64,000 bases of DNA, taken from positions 186,001-250,000 of the forward strand of contig JACKQL020000056.1 in NCBI GenBank assembly GCA_018296165.2, written 5' to 3'. Made by a program: the position numbers and the translations under genes. Within the stretch, counting starts at the first letter, position 1. Every line of letters begins with the position of its first letter. This document shows positions 46,256 to 58,980 of the stretch, piece after piece. Source of the DNA: Termitomyces sp. T153 (lineage: Eukaryota; Basidiomycota; Agaricomycetes; Agaricales; Lyophyllaceae). The notes below the pieces were generated by a model. That model was not told where the DNA came from. It saw only the letters and a program-made list of their open reading frames with translations, and did not search any database.

Positions 46256-47879
46256 ATGTCCTTGCCTACCACAATTTGTGAGTCACAGTATCCTGCGTCG
46301 AACTCGTGCCTGATTTTTCTGGCCTTACCTAGCATCTATATCGTATGTTCTACCATGTTCTCACTACGGACTGAGCTAAAGCTGTCGATTTTCTAGTTCT
46401 ACTTCCTCCTCGAGCTCACTGTCCACCCCTGCGACGCTCTCAACTTCGACCTCGACATCGACCACAACTACGACCAGTCCCGGGCTATCGTTACCGTTGA
46501 CGACCAGCTCCGTGTCATCGACCACGACAACGACGGCGACGGAAGTGACCAATACCGCGACATCGACTGCCATCATCGCTACAACCTCGAGCCCCCCCAT
46601 CACCAGCAGTCCAACATTCACCACCACCTCGACGACCTCGACTGCTCCCCTGACCACGCTAGTTACGACCACTAGACTCACCACACCTTCAAACCCTACG
46701 GCCGCTGTCTCCACCTCACTCACTATCGTTACTGTCCCACCAACTTTAGCACCTCCGCGCGGGTCTGCTGCTCCAGCTACGCACAATGGGTACGTTTAAT
46801 TTTTCTGATTATCCACTCCCATGCCGATGACATGAGCAATTGCTGTAACAAATGCTCTCCCCTATTTTTCTGTCTTACTTTTATTTATAATGCACTGACT
46901 ACATACTTTTTCTAGGTTCTTTGCAAACAAAGGCGCCGTCGCAGGTGTTTTCACCGTCGTCGGCCTAGTTGTCGTAGGGATCATCGTAGCGTTTATCATT
47001 ATCATCATCCGCCGCCGCCGTGCAAAACAATTCGATCGCGAAGTCGAAGCCGCCGCTGCCGAAGCTGCCGCTGCTCCAGCACCCGATTTCCTCGACGATG
47101 ACGACGACCCATACCGGAATCACGGCGACCACGCCACCACGTACACTGACCATCAAGGGCAGTACTCCGACATCTCTTCACATGGAACGTACTCCCAACC
47201 ACCACTCGGCTTGCAAGAAGTATACAATATGCGCGAGCTTGGCCCCGGGCCTGGGGAGATCTACACTGGTCCTTACGTTCCCGGAGGTACGGCGGGCGCT
47301 GCGGGTGTCGGTGTTGCGCGAGCACGGAGCACCAGAGACCCTGGGGCATTCGCGAGCGGGTTCCAGGAAGGTTCGACGCCATACCCTGCGTTCGCAGGCC
47401 CAGCGGCATTCCACAGCGGAGCGTACGGGACTGGGAATGGAGGGGTGCATGATTTCTTGGATACAGGAGTCGAACCTAGCGTGACGAGGGGGATGTCGTT
47501 GAATCACCATCAAGGTGCTGATTATGGGACGTACGACCACCAGCAGCACTCGCAAGGACTGCACCCTGGACAGTACTTCCAGCAGTCAGATCTCGCGCGG
47601 AACCCGTCACAGGCGACGTACAATACGACTTCCCTTGCTAGCTCAATGCTCGCGGGCTCTCCAGCTCCGCCGCCGTTATCAAATGAGGGACCGTCGTATG
47701 CAGCGCATTACGCCAGTGTGCCGGTGCAGGAGGCAGGTGAAAATGCACATGGGGGGTATACCGACGAGCCGCACGGTGCAAGACAAAAGCAGGAGGATAG
47801 GCAAACTCATGACGATGACGATGATGATGAGGATGAGGATGAAGGGAGGCCGAGAGTTCTGAAGGTTCGTGCGGACTGA
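46256..47879 (+). CDS. Ser/Thr-rich single-pass membrane protein
   Basis: Exons: 46,256-46,305, 46,397-46,789, 46,916-47,879 (468 residues). Residues about 17-146 are almost only Ser, Thr and Pro, i.e. a mucin-like, probably O-mannosylated ectodomain. A hydrophobic segment (about 153-179, GVFTVVGLVVVGIIVAFIIIII) is followed by RRRRAKQ, the usual cytoplasmic stop-transfer pattern. The tail is Gly/Tyr/Gln-rich and ends in an acidic run (DDDDDDEDEDEG). This layout is shared by fungal cell-wall stress sensors (Mid2/Wsc type), but no Cys-rich WSC domain is visible. The first exon has a weak donor (GTGCCT) and no clear signal peptide, so the true N-terminus may lie upstream. Confidence 0.75.
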
Positions 47880-48500
47880 ATGTCGGGCCCAGGTATTCTG
47901 ACATCTGTTATGATAGGTGGCGAACGAGTGATCACCATGGGCTCCACTGTCATCGCTTGGGATCCTTTTATATACCTCTCTAATCATCGCTTGAACAATC
48001 TGTTTTTCGGCAGCCATATACCAAATTTTACAATCCGCTCTTCACGATGGAAGCCGCGTACCTTCTCACTTTTTTTTCTTTCCAGTCTTCTTTTTTTCGG
48101 CTTCATTACGGTGGTTCATTCTTGGCTGTTACCATCTTCCGATCATGTCTTCGCACGATACTTCAATTCAGGCTGGTGACACTTATACTCCTTTTATTTA
48201 TGTCTCTCTATCTCATGGACCTCTACTCACTATTACTTGGTTTCCTAAATTTTTCAGGATCAAATGTATCTTTTTTGACTTATCGGTCGGCCGTGATCGA
48301 AGTGGTTGGTTGCCTTCGAACCATCATCATCTATAAGCGTAGTTAGATATCGTTTATAGTAATGAGAGTTCGTTCGGGCCCCAATTTTGATGAAATTTGA
48401 CTCGGTTTAGATGGAAGTTTCAGAAGGCGGACCACAACCGAGTAAAGTTACTATTCCAGTGAAAAATTTGTGTGAGATCAGTATTGAGCTTCCTTTGTTA
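47880..48500. other. 3' flank, no gene seen
   Basis: It is T-rich and CpG-containing and should hold the 3' UTR of the membrane protein gene. The ORFs here are short and unremarkable. Confidence 0.4.
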
Positions 48501-48974
48501 GGATAATCACAGCTTCATTATCACAAAGTAAGTTTTATGGTTTCCTTTGTGTTTGTGTTTGTGCATGGGCTATGTCCTCAAAGAAGGTCCAGAGCCAAGA
48601 AAACTGTTGTCCAGCATGACACAACCCAATGTAATTCAATCCAGTCAAAGAAAGTACTACCATTTTTTTGCATCTGCTTCTTGTTTTCCCAATTTCCATC
48701 TCACTGACAGCGGTGTTGCCCTTGGGATTCTCAGCTTTGAGTTTCAAATTTGCCACCAGGTGGATTTTGAATCAGTCACACCACACTGCTCAATGATTGT
48801 TTTGATGTACTGCTGTTGGCATAATGAAATAGTATGAGCCTTTTGATTTCACCTGATTTGTATTTACAGAATATAAGTGGCTGCTCTGAGTTCACTACAT
48901 TTTGACTGTGGCTGACAGTTTCTGCTTGATGTCATCTAAGAACCAGCAGGAGTGTGCAGCAAGGTAGTCATTGG
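48501..48974 (-). mobile_element. Probable copia reverse-transcriptase relic (minus)
   Basis: CpG-poor sequence with a broken minus frame (48,756-48,535). With the stops ignored it reads FLDDIKQKLSATVKM and SKGSYYFIMPTAVHQNNH, faintly like the part after the catalytic VDD motif in copia reverse transcriptases. No catalytic motif is seen, so the call rests on weak resemblance and on its position next to other repeats. Confidence 0.35.
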
Positions 48975-49190
48975 TGTAACGGAGTGTCCCGTTACTATGT
49001 ACTAAGATTACTTTATTTAATTATTTAGTTATATTATTATTGTAGCATCACTTGATGCTACCTATAAAACTCCTTTACTTTAGTTCTGTAAGGCAGCACC
49101 TTACTTCGTACTTTCTAGACAGAATCATGACTGATTTTGACTTACAAGGTGTGAACTGTAAGCTGTGCAACCTGTAATGGAGTTGTTACA
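48975..49190 (+). repeat. LTR-D, 5' LTR of copy 2
   Basis: 216 bp from TGTAACGGAGTGTCCCGTTAC to GGAGTTGTTACA, with perfect 6-bp inverted ends TGTAAC/GTTACA. It matches 54,730-54,953 and the split copy at 4966-7180. Flanks of the pair (ATTGG and CTACC) do not match. Confidence 0.85.
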
Positions 49191-50177
49191 TTTTTACAAG
49201 TCAAATGAGCATTGACTCATTTGCAAAGCAGAAGCCAAACTTCTGGAGAGAAGTTCACCACTACTAGTTGTGATCAGAACATTAAAATTCTAACATACAC
49301 CTTCCTCAATGGGTACAATCATGACCATGGAAGGTCAGGTGTCCAAGCCTAGGTGCAAACCAGAGTTCAATGGAGCACTGCAGAGTGCTCCATATGAGAT
49401 GTTGAATCTTGCCACATCACATCATGGCATGGGGAGAGAGTGTGGTGTCATGCCAGGAGGGCTGTCAGCAGTCACTCCCATTCAACCATCTGTAGCAGGC
49501 CAGGCAGGCATCACTACTGAGGGCACTTGAATGCCCTCTGCCCTGTCATACCTAAAGGTAGAGCTGGAAGATGCAGCCATGACAGTGAGCAAGGGGAAAC
49601 TCCCCTTGTATGTGCCCATAGCACTGCAAGTGGAAAGTCTTATATCCTCTCTAGTAACTGTGGGAGAATGCCAGGACTCTTCTTTGTTGGTTACTCTGCT
49701 GAGTACCAACAAAGAGTCTCACAGGGCATGAGACCCTGTACAATCACAAGTTGGGCCCTCCCTGAGCACAAGGCTAGTGGGACTGTCAGCATTTATAAAA
49801 ACAATTCTAGAGGATGTTGGTGGCACCTTGAATACTGATGGTGAGGCTCATTGAATGACATTCTCTGTTGGACAATGCCTTTACTGGTCATGGACAGGGA
49901 ATTGTTCCCCCCACTTTTCCCTGTGAATGAGGAACTAACCTTACTCCACGCACCACAGCAGCCTGGCAAAACACCATGAGATTAAATGGCAAGACATGCT
50001 GCAGTAAACTGCCAGAGATGGGCTATGATGGGAATGCTGATAGCAACTGACATGGCCTTGACAGAGGCTGAATCAGTCATTACTGTTGAATACCCCATGG
50101 TGCAATGTAGACCCACTGGGTCTATGTGAAGAATGTTGATCTAGAAAGACCAAATCACTTTACAGTGATTTTGTAAT
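49191..50177 (+). mobile_element. LTR-D copy 2, left internal part
   Basis: Broken plus-strand ORFs (49,309-49,530, 49,531-49,731) read through Met-rich and Leu/Val-rich stretches with no recognised motif. There is no polymerase signature. It ends where the LTR-A element begins. Confidence 0.5.
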
Positions 50178-52845
50178 TGTCACAACCCATTCCCAGATGC
50201 CCAGACCTTGTTCCCAGCCATCTTGCTTCCCTGGAGTTCAACCCAATCTCCTCCTTTGACTTCCCCAACCTTTGCCCACCCATGGCCACCACTCTGGGCA
50301 ACTCTGATGCTTCCCCAGCAAACTCTGATGGCCCACTGGCTAATTCCGATGCCTTCCTCACAGCCATCAATGCCTCCCCTGCCTCTCCTGAACCCTGGGA
50401 ATCCTCTCCTGCTGTTCCTGACTCTGGCGTATATCATCAACTCATCACCCTAGTTTGCCTGACCAATTCTGGAGCATCACAATGACCCTGGGACAGCCCA
50501 TGTTCTCAACTGATCCCATCAGAATATCACCACAGCCTGTCCCCTGATCACAATTGACACCCATTGACTCTGCATGGCTCTAACAAGCCCCACTGCCAGA
50601 CATGCAGTCCCCTGGAGCTCTCCAGTAGTCAGTATATAAGTCATAAAGTAGCACCTTGTACTCTAGTTTTGATATTACCTGCTTAACATTACCTATGGTC
50701 TGATTGTTTCTGTCTTGTGTTTTGTGTTCTGTGTTACATTTCCCTTTCTCTCAGTCTCCCAGTCTTCTCTCAGTCTCCCAGTCTTCTCTCAGTCTCCCAG
50801 TCTTCTCTCAGTCTCCCAGTCTTCTCTCAGTCTCCCAGTCTTGTCTTGTTCTATCTCTGTTAACATTTTGTTATTGTTTTGTATCTCTGCTTGAATCTAT
50901 TTTTGTTCTCATCTCAATCTTGTCTCAACTCTGTTTTGTCTTATTTGACTCTGCTTTCCTCATTGTGTTCAAGTCCTCTCAACTCTAATGCCCTTACAAA
51001 CTCTGTGCTTACAATTATGAACATCAAAATGTTCCTTAAACCAACTCTGGACCTCACTAATTGCTCGGCCCTAAAATCCATCAACTTCTGTTGATTCCCC
51101 ATCAAACTCCAGCCCCCCTCCCATCACTCATGTAGCCCCCATTTGCCTTGCACCTCCAATACTCACTTCTGGACTTGTGCCTGACTCTTTCCTCAAGTTC
51201 AACCCTTCCCCATACCTTGTCTTAGACTTTCCCGGACCACCCCAGACTTGCTTGGATCACTCCCCCTTGCTTATTCTCACAAGTCTCTGAGGTCCAGACC
51301 TTCCCCAACACTAATTTATCAGTACAGGATATCATGTATGCCTAGTAAGGACTTGCCCAGTGTAGCTGAGCCCCCATAGTCAGCAGAACCTGACACCTGT
51401 CAAACTTGCATGAAATCCCCTGCCAGGCACAGAGGGCACACTGGAGGTGATTGATCAGTGGAAACACAAACAAAACAGGTCAGAAACTCACTGGGGCTTC
51501 ATTCTGACACCATTCCAGGGTTGGGGGACCCTATGCCTGCACTAGTGCCTCTGCAAAGACCTCTGGCATTACTTCCACCTGGGGGACCTTCTGAGACTCC
51601 AGGACCACAATCACCATCCCTGGCCCCAGACTGGGCCTCAAGGAGCAAACTGGGAGCACTGGATCTGGACAATGAGAGGACCCTGCCCGTATCCCAGAGC
51701 CCTTGGAGGAACCCCCCACAGCCATGGGCAGTTCTGACAGAGGTTATGAATACATCCTGCACAAACAATGAACACTTGCATTGATGGTACATGGCCTAGA
51801 CCTCACTCTGCTCCTCATGACAATTGGATTCCTAGTGATGCTCATTGTACTCCTCCCACACATCCTCACAGCTATCATCAGAGGGGGGAGGCATTGGGGA
51901 TGCTGCTGAAGAAGAACTTGAGTAAGACATTGGAGAAGTTGGGAAGCACTGGAATATGTCCTGGCCCTCTTTTAATTTCTTGGAAGGCTTCTTAATGGAC
52001 AATGATCCTGCTTTGACTTTGTTCCCCACACTGCTGCTGCCACTGTGGTTTGATCAATATTGTTTGTGCTGTGATTCCTATAACCCTGCCAATCCCCAAC
52101 TTATGCCCTGTGCCTCAAGGGTCTCAATGCTGAAGGGGGGGGTTGATGTAACAACCCATTTCCAGACCTTCAGACCTTCCCTTCAGGTCACCCTGCATTC
52201 CCAAAGCTTTCCCCAACAACCCTCCAACTCACCCCAGCCTTTGTTAACCCACAGCACCCATCCTGGCTAACTCCAATGCTTCCTCAGCAAACCCTGATGA
52301 CTTTCTGGCTTCCTGGTCTTGTCTCTGTTTCTATCTTGAGTCTTGAATCTATCTCTTTCTCACTTCTGTCTCATCTCAATTTCATCTCATCTTGTCTGTC
52401 TCTGTTTCCTTTATTGTTCCTAAGTCCCTTTCAACTCTGACATCATTACAAACTCTGTGCACATGCTACAACCCTTCAAACATTCATACAATAACTCCGG
52501 ACCTTGCTCTATGCTTGACCCTGGAACCCATCACACTTAATTGATCCCTCATCAAACTCTGACTCCACTCTCATCACTTGTGAAGCCTCCACTTACATCA
52601 CAGCCCACACACTCACTTAGGGACTTGTACCTGATGCCTGCCCAAGCCTAACATTTAATATACTTGGTCTTAGACTTCTCTGAACTACCTTGGACTTGCT
52701 CAGACTGCTCCCCCTAGCTTCTCCTTGCAAGTATCTGAAGTCTGAGCCATCCCCAGAGCACTGGGTTATACATGCAGGACATCCCATCCACCTAGTAAGG
52801 ACTTGCCCAGTTAAGCTGAGCCCCTGTGGTCAGCAGAACCTGACA
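50178..52845 (+). mobile_element. Short LTR-A element: two LTRs and a 750-bp interior
   Basis: The 5' LTR is 50,178-51,395 (TGTCACAACCC..ACCTGACA). The interior is 51,396-52,146. The 3' LTR is 52,147-52,845 (TGTAACAACCC..ACCTGACA) and is preceded by a G-rich tract (GAAGGGGGGGG). The interior holds only fragments: 51,458-51,784 (Pro-rich, gag-like) and 51,832-52,029. No pol is present, so the element is non-autonomous. The 3' LTR is shorter (699 versus 1218 bp) and the flanks (GTAAT and CCAGC) do not match, which suggests deletion or recombination between copies. Confidence 0.75.
50752..50840 (+). repeat. 19-bp tandem repeat inside LTR-A
   Basis: CAGTCTCCCAGTCTTCTCT begins at 50,752, 50,771, 50,790, 50,809 and 50,828. 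The LTR-A copy at 27,168 has a single CAGTCTCCTGGTCTTATCT at the same place, so the array expanded in this copy. Confidence 0.95.
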
Positions 52846-54729
52846 CCAGCTGCCTTCCAGACAGCTGGGAGACTATGATGGTTTGCAGGTACCATGAGCA
52901 CTAGAACAATTTCAGGGGTATTCTTCAACCCAACTTTTACTGGTCACCAATGACTAATGTGATTTTTGTTGGTGATGAAGTGGTCTTTGCCTGCTCAACA
53001 GAGATGGCAGGGATATCCTATCTATCCCCACATTATGAGTTGTTATATTGGTGGGCTCCATGAGAGATGCCCATGAATGCAGAGCAGCTCTGGTTGCTCC
53101 TGAAGCTCATTCAGGAGGGCCAAGCTAGAGTTGCCATGTGGGAGCAGATACATGCCACTCTCCTTCAATACTGCACCAGACCTGCAAGACTGCACTATGC
53201 AGCAGGTCATGGAGCTTACCCCAGCAGAGCTGGAAAACCTCTCCACCTAAAGGGGACTGCCATTGGATACTGGTCCCCTTGCCCTCTCATTTGTTAGCCA
53301 TGCATGGCCACGCAGATAACAATACGTTAGGAGCAGGACTTATCCAAGTCCCAATCAACTGTCACTTCAACATCAATGCATGGGTGCAGTACATTCTGCA
53401 CCATGACCACCCAGGTTCCCAGAACCTGTATTCAGGTATGGCCATTGATGCTTTGTTACATGTAGACTGATGCTCAGTCTTTGGATATGTGCTAGGTCAG
53501 GCACTGGCCCCAACTACACCACATGCACAAACAGCCTATATGAGGCTGTTTGCTGTGGTAGCAGCTCAGCCCTGCCTCTATTGAGATGCAGTTGCTGACT
53601 ACCAAGCTCATGTATGGGAATTTAATCCTTTCACCCCCTACCTTTATGCTGCATAGGCTGCAAGTGCTGCCTATGCAGGTCAACAATCTCAGTGAGACAG
53701 AGGCAATTCATCACCTCCTCACAAACCATGTACCCCTCACCTGGGTGAATCATGTGTATACTTGTAGTATATGCTTCCTCAATCACCACTGGTCAGGAAG
53801 CACATTACACATGGACCTGTTTATGTGGGTCAACATTGAGCATCATCATTGACTCCAAACCATTGGTGTGCCCCCTGCTTTGGTGGGGTATGATGGGTCA
53901 TATGCCCCTACCACTAACAATTGGAAGCACTTCTGAGTGCTCATTCAACTCCATGAGAGTAGGGGCCAATCTCCACTCAGTATGGCTGAATGGCTGCACT
54001 ATGGTGAGGTGGGTATCTTCACTCACCTCCTGCACTGATATGCAGATGTGGTGAGAGCCTCAATTGCACAAGTGGGGGAGCCATTTTCTATGGATCCTCC
54101 CATGAGTGCAGCTCCAACTGAGGAGGGTCCCTCTTTGTCAGTGGCAATGGCTGCTACTGACCTTGCTACAAGCTCTGGTGCATCCTCTCAGAAAGCACCT
54201 ATAGAGTAGTCCATGGAACTGGACTATGCTGACAATTCTGTGGCACCCACAACTTCCCAACCAGAGGCGACTCCTTCAGTTGTTCCCAGTCCCTCAGCTG
54301 CAGCTGTAGCAACTAATGTTGCTACTCCAGCTACTCCAGAGGCTGGATCAAGTGGTTCCACTGATACAGCTAACACTGTATTGGAATGCTGGGTGGACAT
54401 CATGAGTGACAAGGAAGTGGCGGCCTCAAAAATGGATGAATGGGCCAGGTGAACTAACATTGTAGTTCACCATGATATTAGACTAACATATGCAGGCACA
54501 CTGAGTACCCTTTGAGCACCTAGCACAGTTGGGCAGCATGCTAGGATGGTACCATGCCCATCTTATCAAGTAGGATCAATTGATCCTACCACTTCTACAC
54601 CATAGGGGTTCATGCTCGAACTCTGGTGAGACTCTTGGGTGGGATGCCATATCCCACCCACTTGTTTTCTTGTTTATTACATTACTTTGATTTTTGTGTG
54701 AGTCCATTGCCAGACTCAAAAGGGAGGTA
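52846..54729 (+). pseudogene. LTR-D copy 2, right internal part: unrecognised ORF remnants
   Basis: Matches 1850-2000 plus 3131-4965 of copy 1, without the LTR-E. From the ATG at 53,067 frames read MPMNAEQLWLLLKLIQEG, ILHHDHPGSQNLYSG (53,138-53,470), NPFTPY, then TWVNHVYT (53,586-53,852). The last ORF (54,213-54,452) has an Ala/Thr/Pro-rich tail ending SDKEVAASKMDEWAR. The frames are broken. A purine-rich AAAAGGGAGGTA precedes the LTR at 54,730. No known retroelement or host domain is recognised. Confidence 0.55.
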
Positions 54730-54953
54730 TGTAATGGAGTGCCTGTTACCTCCTTAGTATCTTAGTAGTAATAATTATCTATATATTATATTATATTATG
54801 TGGTAGCATCACATGATGCTACCCATAAATACTCATACCATAATTATGTAAGGCAGCACCTTACTTCATACTTCATAGATTAGAACCTATTGACTGGTTT
54901 TGACTTATGAGGTGTGAATTGTAAGCTGTGCAAACTGTAACAGAAACATTACA
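54730..54953 (+). repeat. LTR-D, 3' LTR of copy 2
   Basis: 224 bp from TGTAATGGAGTG to GAAACATTACA. A purine-rich tract lies immediately upstream, as expected for a 3' LTR. Confidence 0.85.
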
Positions 54954-55615
54954 CTACCATACCTGACTTTTCATTTCCTGTAGGGACTCTGGCTTGTTTT
55001 CAGTCAAATCCTGGGCCAGCACACTGGAACACCCTACTCTGCATTCTCAGATATATCAAAGGGACCATTGACTACTGCATCATGTACTCCAAATGCCCTG
55101 AGGGATCCCTCAAACCCACCAGGTACATCAATGCTGATTTTGGAGGAAACCTTGATACTAGGTGCTCACCCTGTGGGTATGTTTTCATGATGGCTGGGGA
55201 AGCTGTGTTGTGGAGCTTGAAATGCCAGGCAATGGTTGCTATATCAACAACCAAGGCAGAGTACATGGCACTTACTCGAGGTGCACATTGGGGTTTATGG
55301 ATGCATAACTCTCTAGTCAAAATTGATTTATTCCAACCACTCCCCATCATGTTATATGCCAACAACATTCATTAATAGCTCTCACTGAATCAACCAAAGG
55401 GCATGCATGCGCAAAACACGTAGACATACACCATCACTACATTTGTGAGTGAGTCCAGGAGGGGGACATCAACATTCAACCTATTGCATCCACAGAAAAT
55501 ATCACCAATATTTTCACCAAACCTCTGCCCCAAATTCAACATGACTACCTTGTTACTAAACTTGGCCTGAAGCCCTCTACAGAACCTGCACATCTGGGGG
55601 AGTATTAGGGGAGAC
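54954..55615 (+). mobile_element. Copia RNase H/3' end fragment
   Basis: The plus frame 55,082-55,375 reads INADFGGNLDTRCSPCGYVF and later MVAISTTKAEYMALTRGAHW, the copia RNase H pattern (D-D-TTKAEYMAL). After a stop it continues as DINIQPIASTENITNIFTKP, LPQIQHDYLV.KLGL and ends HLGEY, the usual copia pol C-terminus. The upstream pol is missing. A GGGGGAGTATTAGGGGAGA tract follows, so an LTR may start near 55,617. Confidence 0.8.
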
Positions 55616-57013
55616 ATGCAGGGTCACGATGAAGCCTAAAAGTCTGTTCCTAATTCTCTATTTCCTTTTTCGTACATAGTTCCTATTTTGGCATTCGCCA
55701 CTATGAGCCTCGTGTTTTCATGTACTCACTGTTTACCAGTCTTTGTCAAACTCTATTACTTGATAATCCACACTTGCGCACATGTGCAGGTCATGGCACC
55801 TTATTCAAGGGCAAAGTGGGGTAAAGGGTGGAACACTGCATCGTGAAAGGGCCAGGAAGGGTTGACAATGGCTGAAGAGACAAAAATAGGAGGAAGGACT
55901 TGCAAAGCATTTTATTCATGTCAACTGGGAGCTAGCACAAGAGACGACGTGGTGGTACAGGAACAAGGTGGGTTTCAAAATCACAATCAATAATGTTCGG
56001 AGTTTGTGGTTGCTGCACGTGCCATAATTAGATGAGGTTTTCTCAAGGGAGGAATGTCATAGCGGGGAGCTGGGCGAGTTTCAAAGCCATGTTCATCGAA
56101 TTACTCACGTGATGGCACAGCCGCTCTTCGAGCCCCACCCTCTTCGTAAAATCCAATTGAGATGCTGGCATCAATCCGCGAAGCAAACGCGGTGTGGCTT
56201 CAGCAATGGCAGCGGCCAGCTACTCAGACTATGAGATCCAGCTTCTGGGTAGGTGGCGCAGCAGCTCTTACAATCTCCATCAAAAACGACCCTCTCCGCA
56301 TTGTGCACTTATCTTCCCTTTGTCACATGGCCCATACTCATTTAGCCCATTTCAAACCTCCAGCTCTGCGGGACTATACAGTTGTAGCTTGAGTTTCGGT
56401 CACCCTTCCTCTCTCGGGAGGAACACTCGCCCGAAATACCCTCATCAGTCTAAGCTTTCATCATCATTATCATCTTTCTTTGTCAACATCTTCACCCTAT
56501 GGCAGACTCGAATTAAGAAGCATGAAACTTTCCCATGGTAGTTCACCAGGGCAGTGCTTAAATTTCTCTCATAAAATGTGAACTAAACAAAGTGAACGAA
56601 AAATCAAGCACCCTAGTAGACGGCGGGGCATAGTCAGTACACTACGTGCTCCAGGTGTTTACTCCAGCTATATGTTTGTTCGACTGAGGGGGAGTCCGAT
56701 AATTGATAAAGTTGTCCGGTAAAATTGTTTTGTGCCTGCCCAAGGCGACATCATAGCTAACCCGCAGACGCTCCAGTAGACGTCGAGACACAGCGGGTGC
56801 AACACGCCTTCCAGGTGTCTACTCCGTTTGCGCGTCTGTACGATCCAGGTAGAAGCTGATGAGCACTCTCATGAAAGATACTTTGTACACATCTACTCTC
56901 AACGGCTCGCCAAGACTGAGAATTTAAGACGAATAAGTAGGGAACATGAAACAAGAAACCATATCAGGGATCTCATACCCTCGCTCTACACATATCAATC
57001 GACAACCATCGAA
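55616..57013. other. Repeat-to-gene transition downstream of DSK2
   Basis: CpG content rises left to right. ORFs 56,162-56,392 and 56,194-56,541 have no motif. Two related 49-bp segments (56,615-56,663 and 56,775-56,823) start AGTAGAC and end GTTTACT or GTCTACT. TGTTCGACTGAGGGGGAGT at 56,682 resembles the hairpin arm at 43,663. The 3' UTR of the minus-strand DSK2 gene should be in the right part. Confidence 0.45.
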
Positions 57014-58464
57014 CTACATCCCACCCCCGCCAAGCATGTAATCCACTGCCGCGTGCACGTTTCCACCCGTCGCAAGCAACGCCCGAATGTTCTGCGCCGC
57101 ATTCGTGAATCCCATTTCATTCAATGTCTATATATGTATCGCCATCAACATTTTTTCCCCAACGAATCACCAAAAAACCATGACTCACCGCAAGCTGATT
57201 CTGGAACCTCTCCTCAGGAGGCCTGCTATCAGCCGGCTGAGCAGGCATCGCTCCCACACCACCATACCCGCCAAGGAACTGTTGCATCATCGTTGGATTC
57301 ATTCCCCACGGGTTGGTATTCGCGTTCGCTCCTGCAGTCCTATCAGCTCCTGCCGCACCCCACATGAACGGGTTGAACGCGGGTGGCTGCGGTGCGGAGT
57401 TAGCACCAGCGCCAGTCGTATTGTTGGTGGTGGTCGTGGTGTTCGCGCCGGCGGATCCAGGTACACCGGGTGCGGGGAAGCCACCACTTCCAGCGCCGCT
57501 CCAAGTGTTTCCTCCCGACTGCATGGAAGCAGACATCTGGATGAGCTGTCGGAGTTGTTGTGGGTCTGATCTGTAGTGAGGAAATCAGCTTCTGCGACGA
57601 GGACAAAGGAATTAGGAAGTGTCAGAGAGGCGGCCAGGGAAGCCGTGGTAGACTGTCGAAAGGAGAGACTTACAGGATGCCTCGCATGATCGGACTGTTG
57701 AACATTGCGCGCGCCTGCTGAGGGTCGGCCGCCAGTTGTGGATTACTTGCTATAATCTGTTCGATAACCTCTGGATTCGACATCATTGCCGACATCTGTT
57801 GCATGAACGCCGGGTTGTCTACCATACCCTGCAACTGTAAGTAGAAATCTGTGCGTCAGTGATCGTAGGTCTGAACGCTGAAAAGAACAACACACACCAT
57901 GTTCGGATCGTTGATGTTCAGCCCTAAGTCAGCAAACGGATTAACACCCGCCATGGCACCCCACCCACGATGCGAATTCAACTGGGTCAACGGATCGCTC
58001 GGCAGCTGGCCTGTCTGCATCGTAGGTAGTTGCTGTCGTGGAGACACCCCTCCAGCCTGTGTTGATGTCGTTGCGGAGGACGATGATGACGAGGAAGACG
58101 CTGCACCCTTGACCATGTGAACTGTGTGGCCTGATTGGATCTTGTACGTCGAGAGAGGGTCATCATCCTATCCAATACGACTTTGTGAGCATAATTCTTG
58201 GTTAAGACGATGGAATCGTACCTTGAGCACCCGTCCCGAGTATATCAAGCGTTGTCTCGATGCCTCCACATCTGACTTTGCAGCAATGGCTTCCTTTAGC
58301 TCGCGCACGATCTTGTCGGCTGCAATCGTAATTTGTAGTTTGAGCTCACTCGGACCTACATGAACATAATATAATGTTCGATAAATCTTAGACAATACTA
58401 CGTGAAAAATGAACGCACCCTTGACGTTGATCTGAAGCTCGGGGGCAGGAGATTTGTCTGACAT
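57014..58464 (-). CDS. DSK2: Ubiquilin (DSK2-type UBL-UBA shuttle protein)
   Basis: DSK2 carries polyubiquitinated proteins to the proteasome. Exons (minus): 58,464-58,419, 58,355-58,222, 58,167-57,898, 57,834-57,674, 57,570-57,189, 57,127-57,014; phases agree and give 368 residues (yeast Dsk2 has 373). Residues about 10-81 are the ubiquitin-like domain ([44 protein letters not shown]). Residues about 151-204 form an STI1 repeat ([29 protein letters not shown]). A Gly/Ala/Asn/Pro-rich linker follows. The C-terminus is a UBA domain ([30 protein letters not shown]). The start [16 protein letters not shown] fits the family. Another Met 16 codons upstream is less likely. Confidence 0.95.
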
Positions 58465-58980
58465 TCTGAGAAATAAGGGGAATATGTAAGCTACTGAGTG
58501 CTGAATTCTCAATACGTATCAGAGGTTTATGTTGCGGAAGTTAGAAGGAAAGAGAACAAGAAACCAAAGAAGTTGTGGAGGACCCTGGACAGATGACGCG
58601 GTCCCTGATGAGTGTGGGTCACGTGGTAAATTGGCGCTATACCCAGACCTTCATGGCTCTGGCCGCAAAGCCCGTTACTTCGAACCCTCATCTGTTTATC
58701 TCTATTTAATAACGACACATTTGATGGAACTGGGTGACATTCCCTCCACTAACATGTATAATATTTGAGTAATTCAAGGTCTGTGAATGAATACAAATAA
58801 TCAATTCCAATAGGCATGCACCAGAGGTACAATGTAGAGGGAGAGCAGAAGAGTGGCAGCTAGGGAAAAAAATTAATTTCAATTCAGGAAGGTGTCATAT
58901 TCTCTCAGAAAAGCTGAATATGAGTAGAACTTACTCAAATACTATCAATTAATGCAATATTTGTGCAAAAACCCTTCAGC
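58465..58980. other. DSK2 promoter region and repeat border
   Basis: CpG is present up to about 58,690 and then drops. The DSK2 promoter and 5' UTR should lie in the left 200 bases. The right part is AT-rich and repeat-like. No gene was found. Confidence 0.4.

Noticed and set aside
46376..46786. Val-rich minus-strand ORF
   Set aside because: It is the complement of the Ser/Thr-rich exon of the membrane protein gene.
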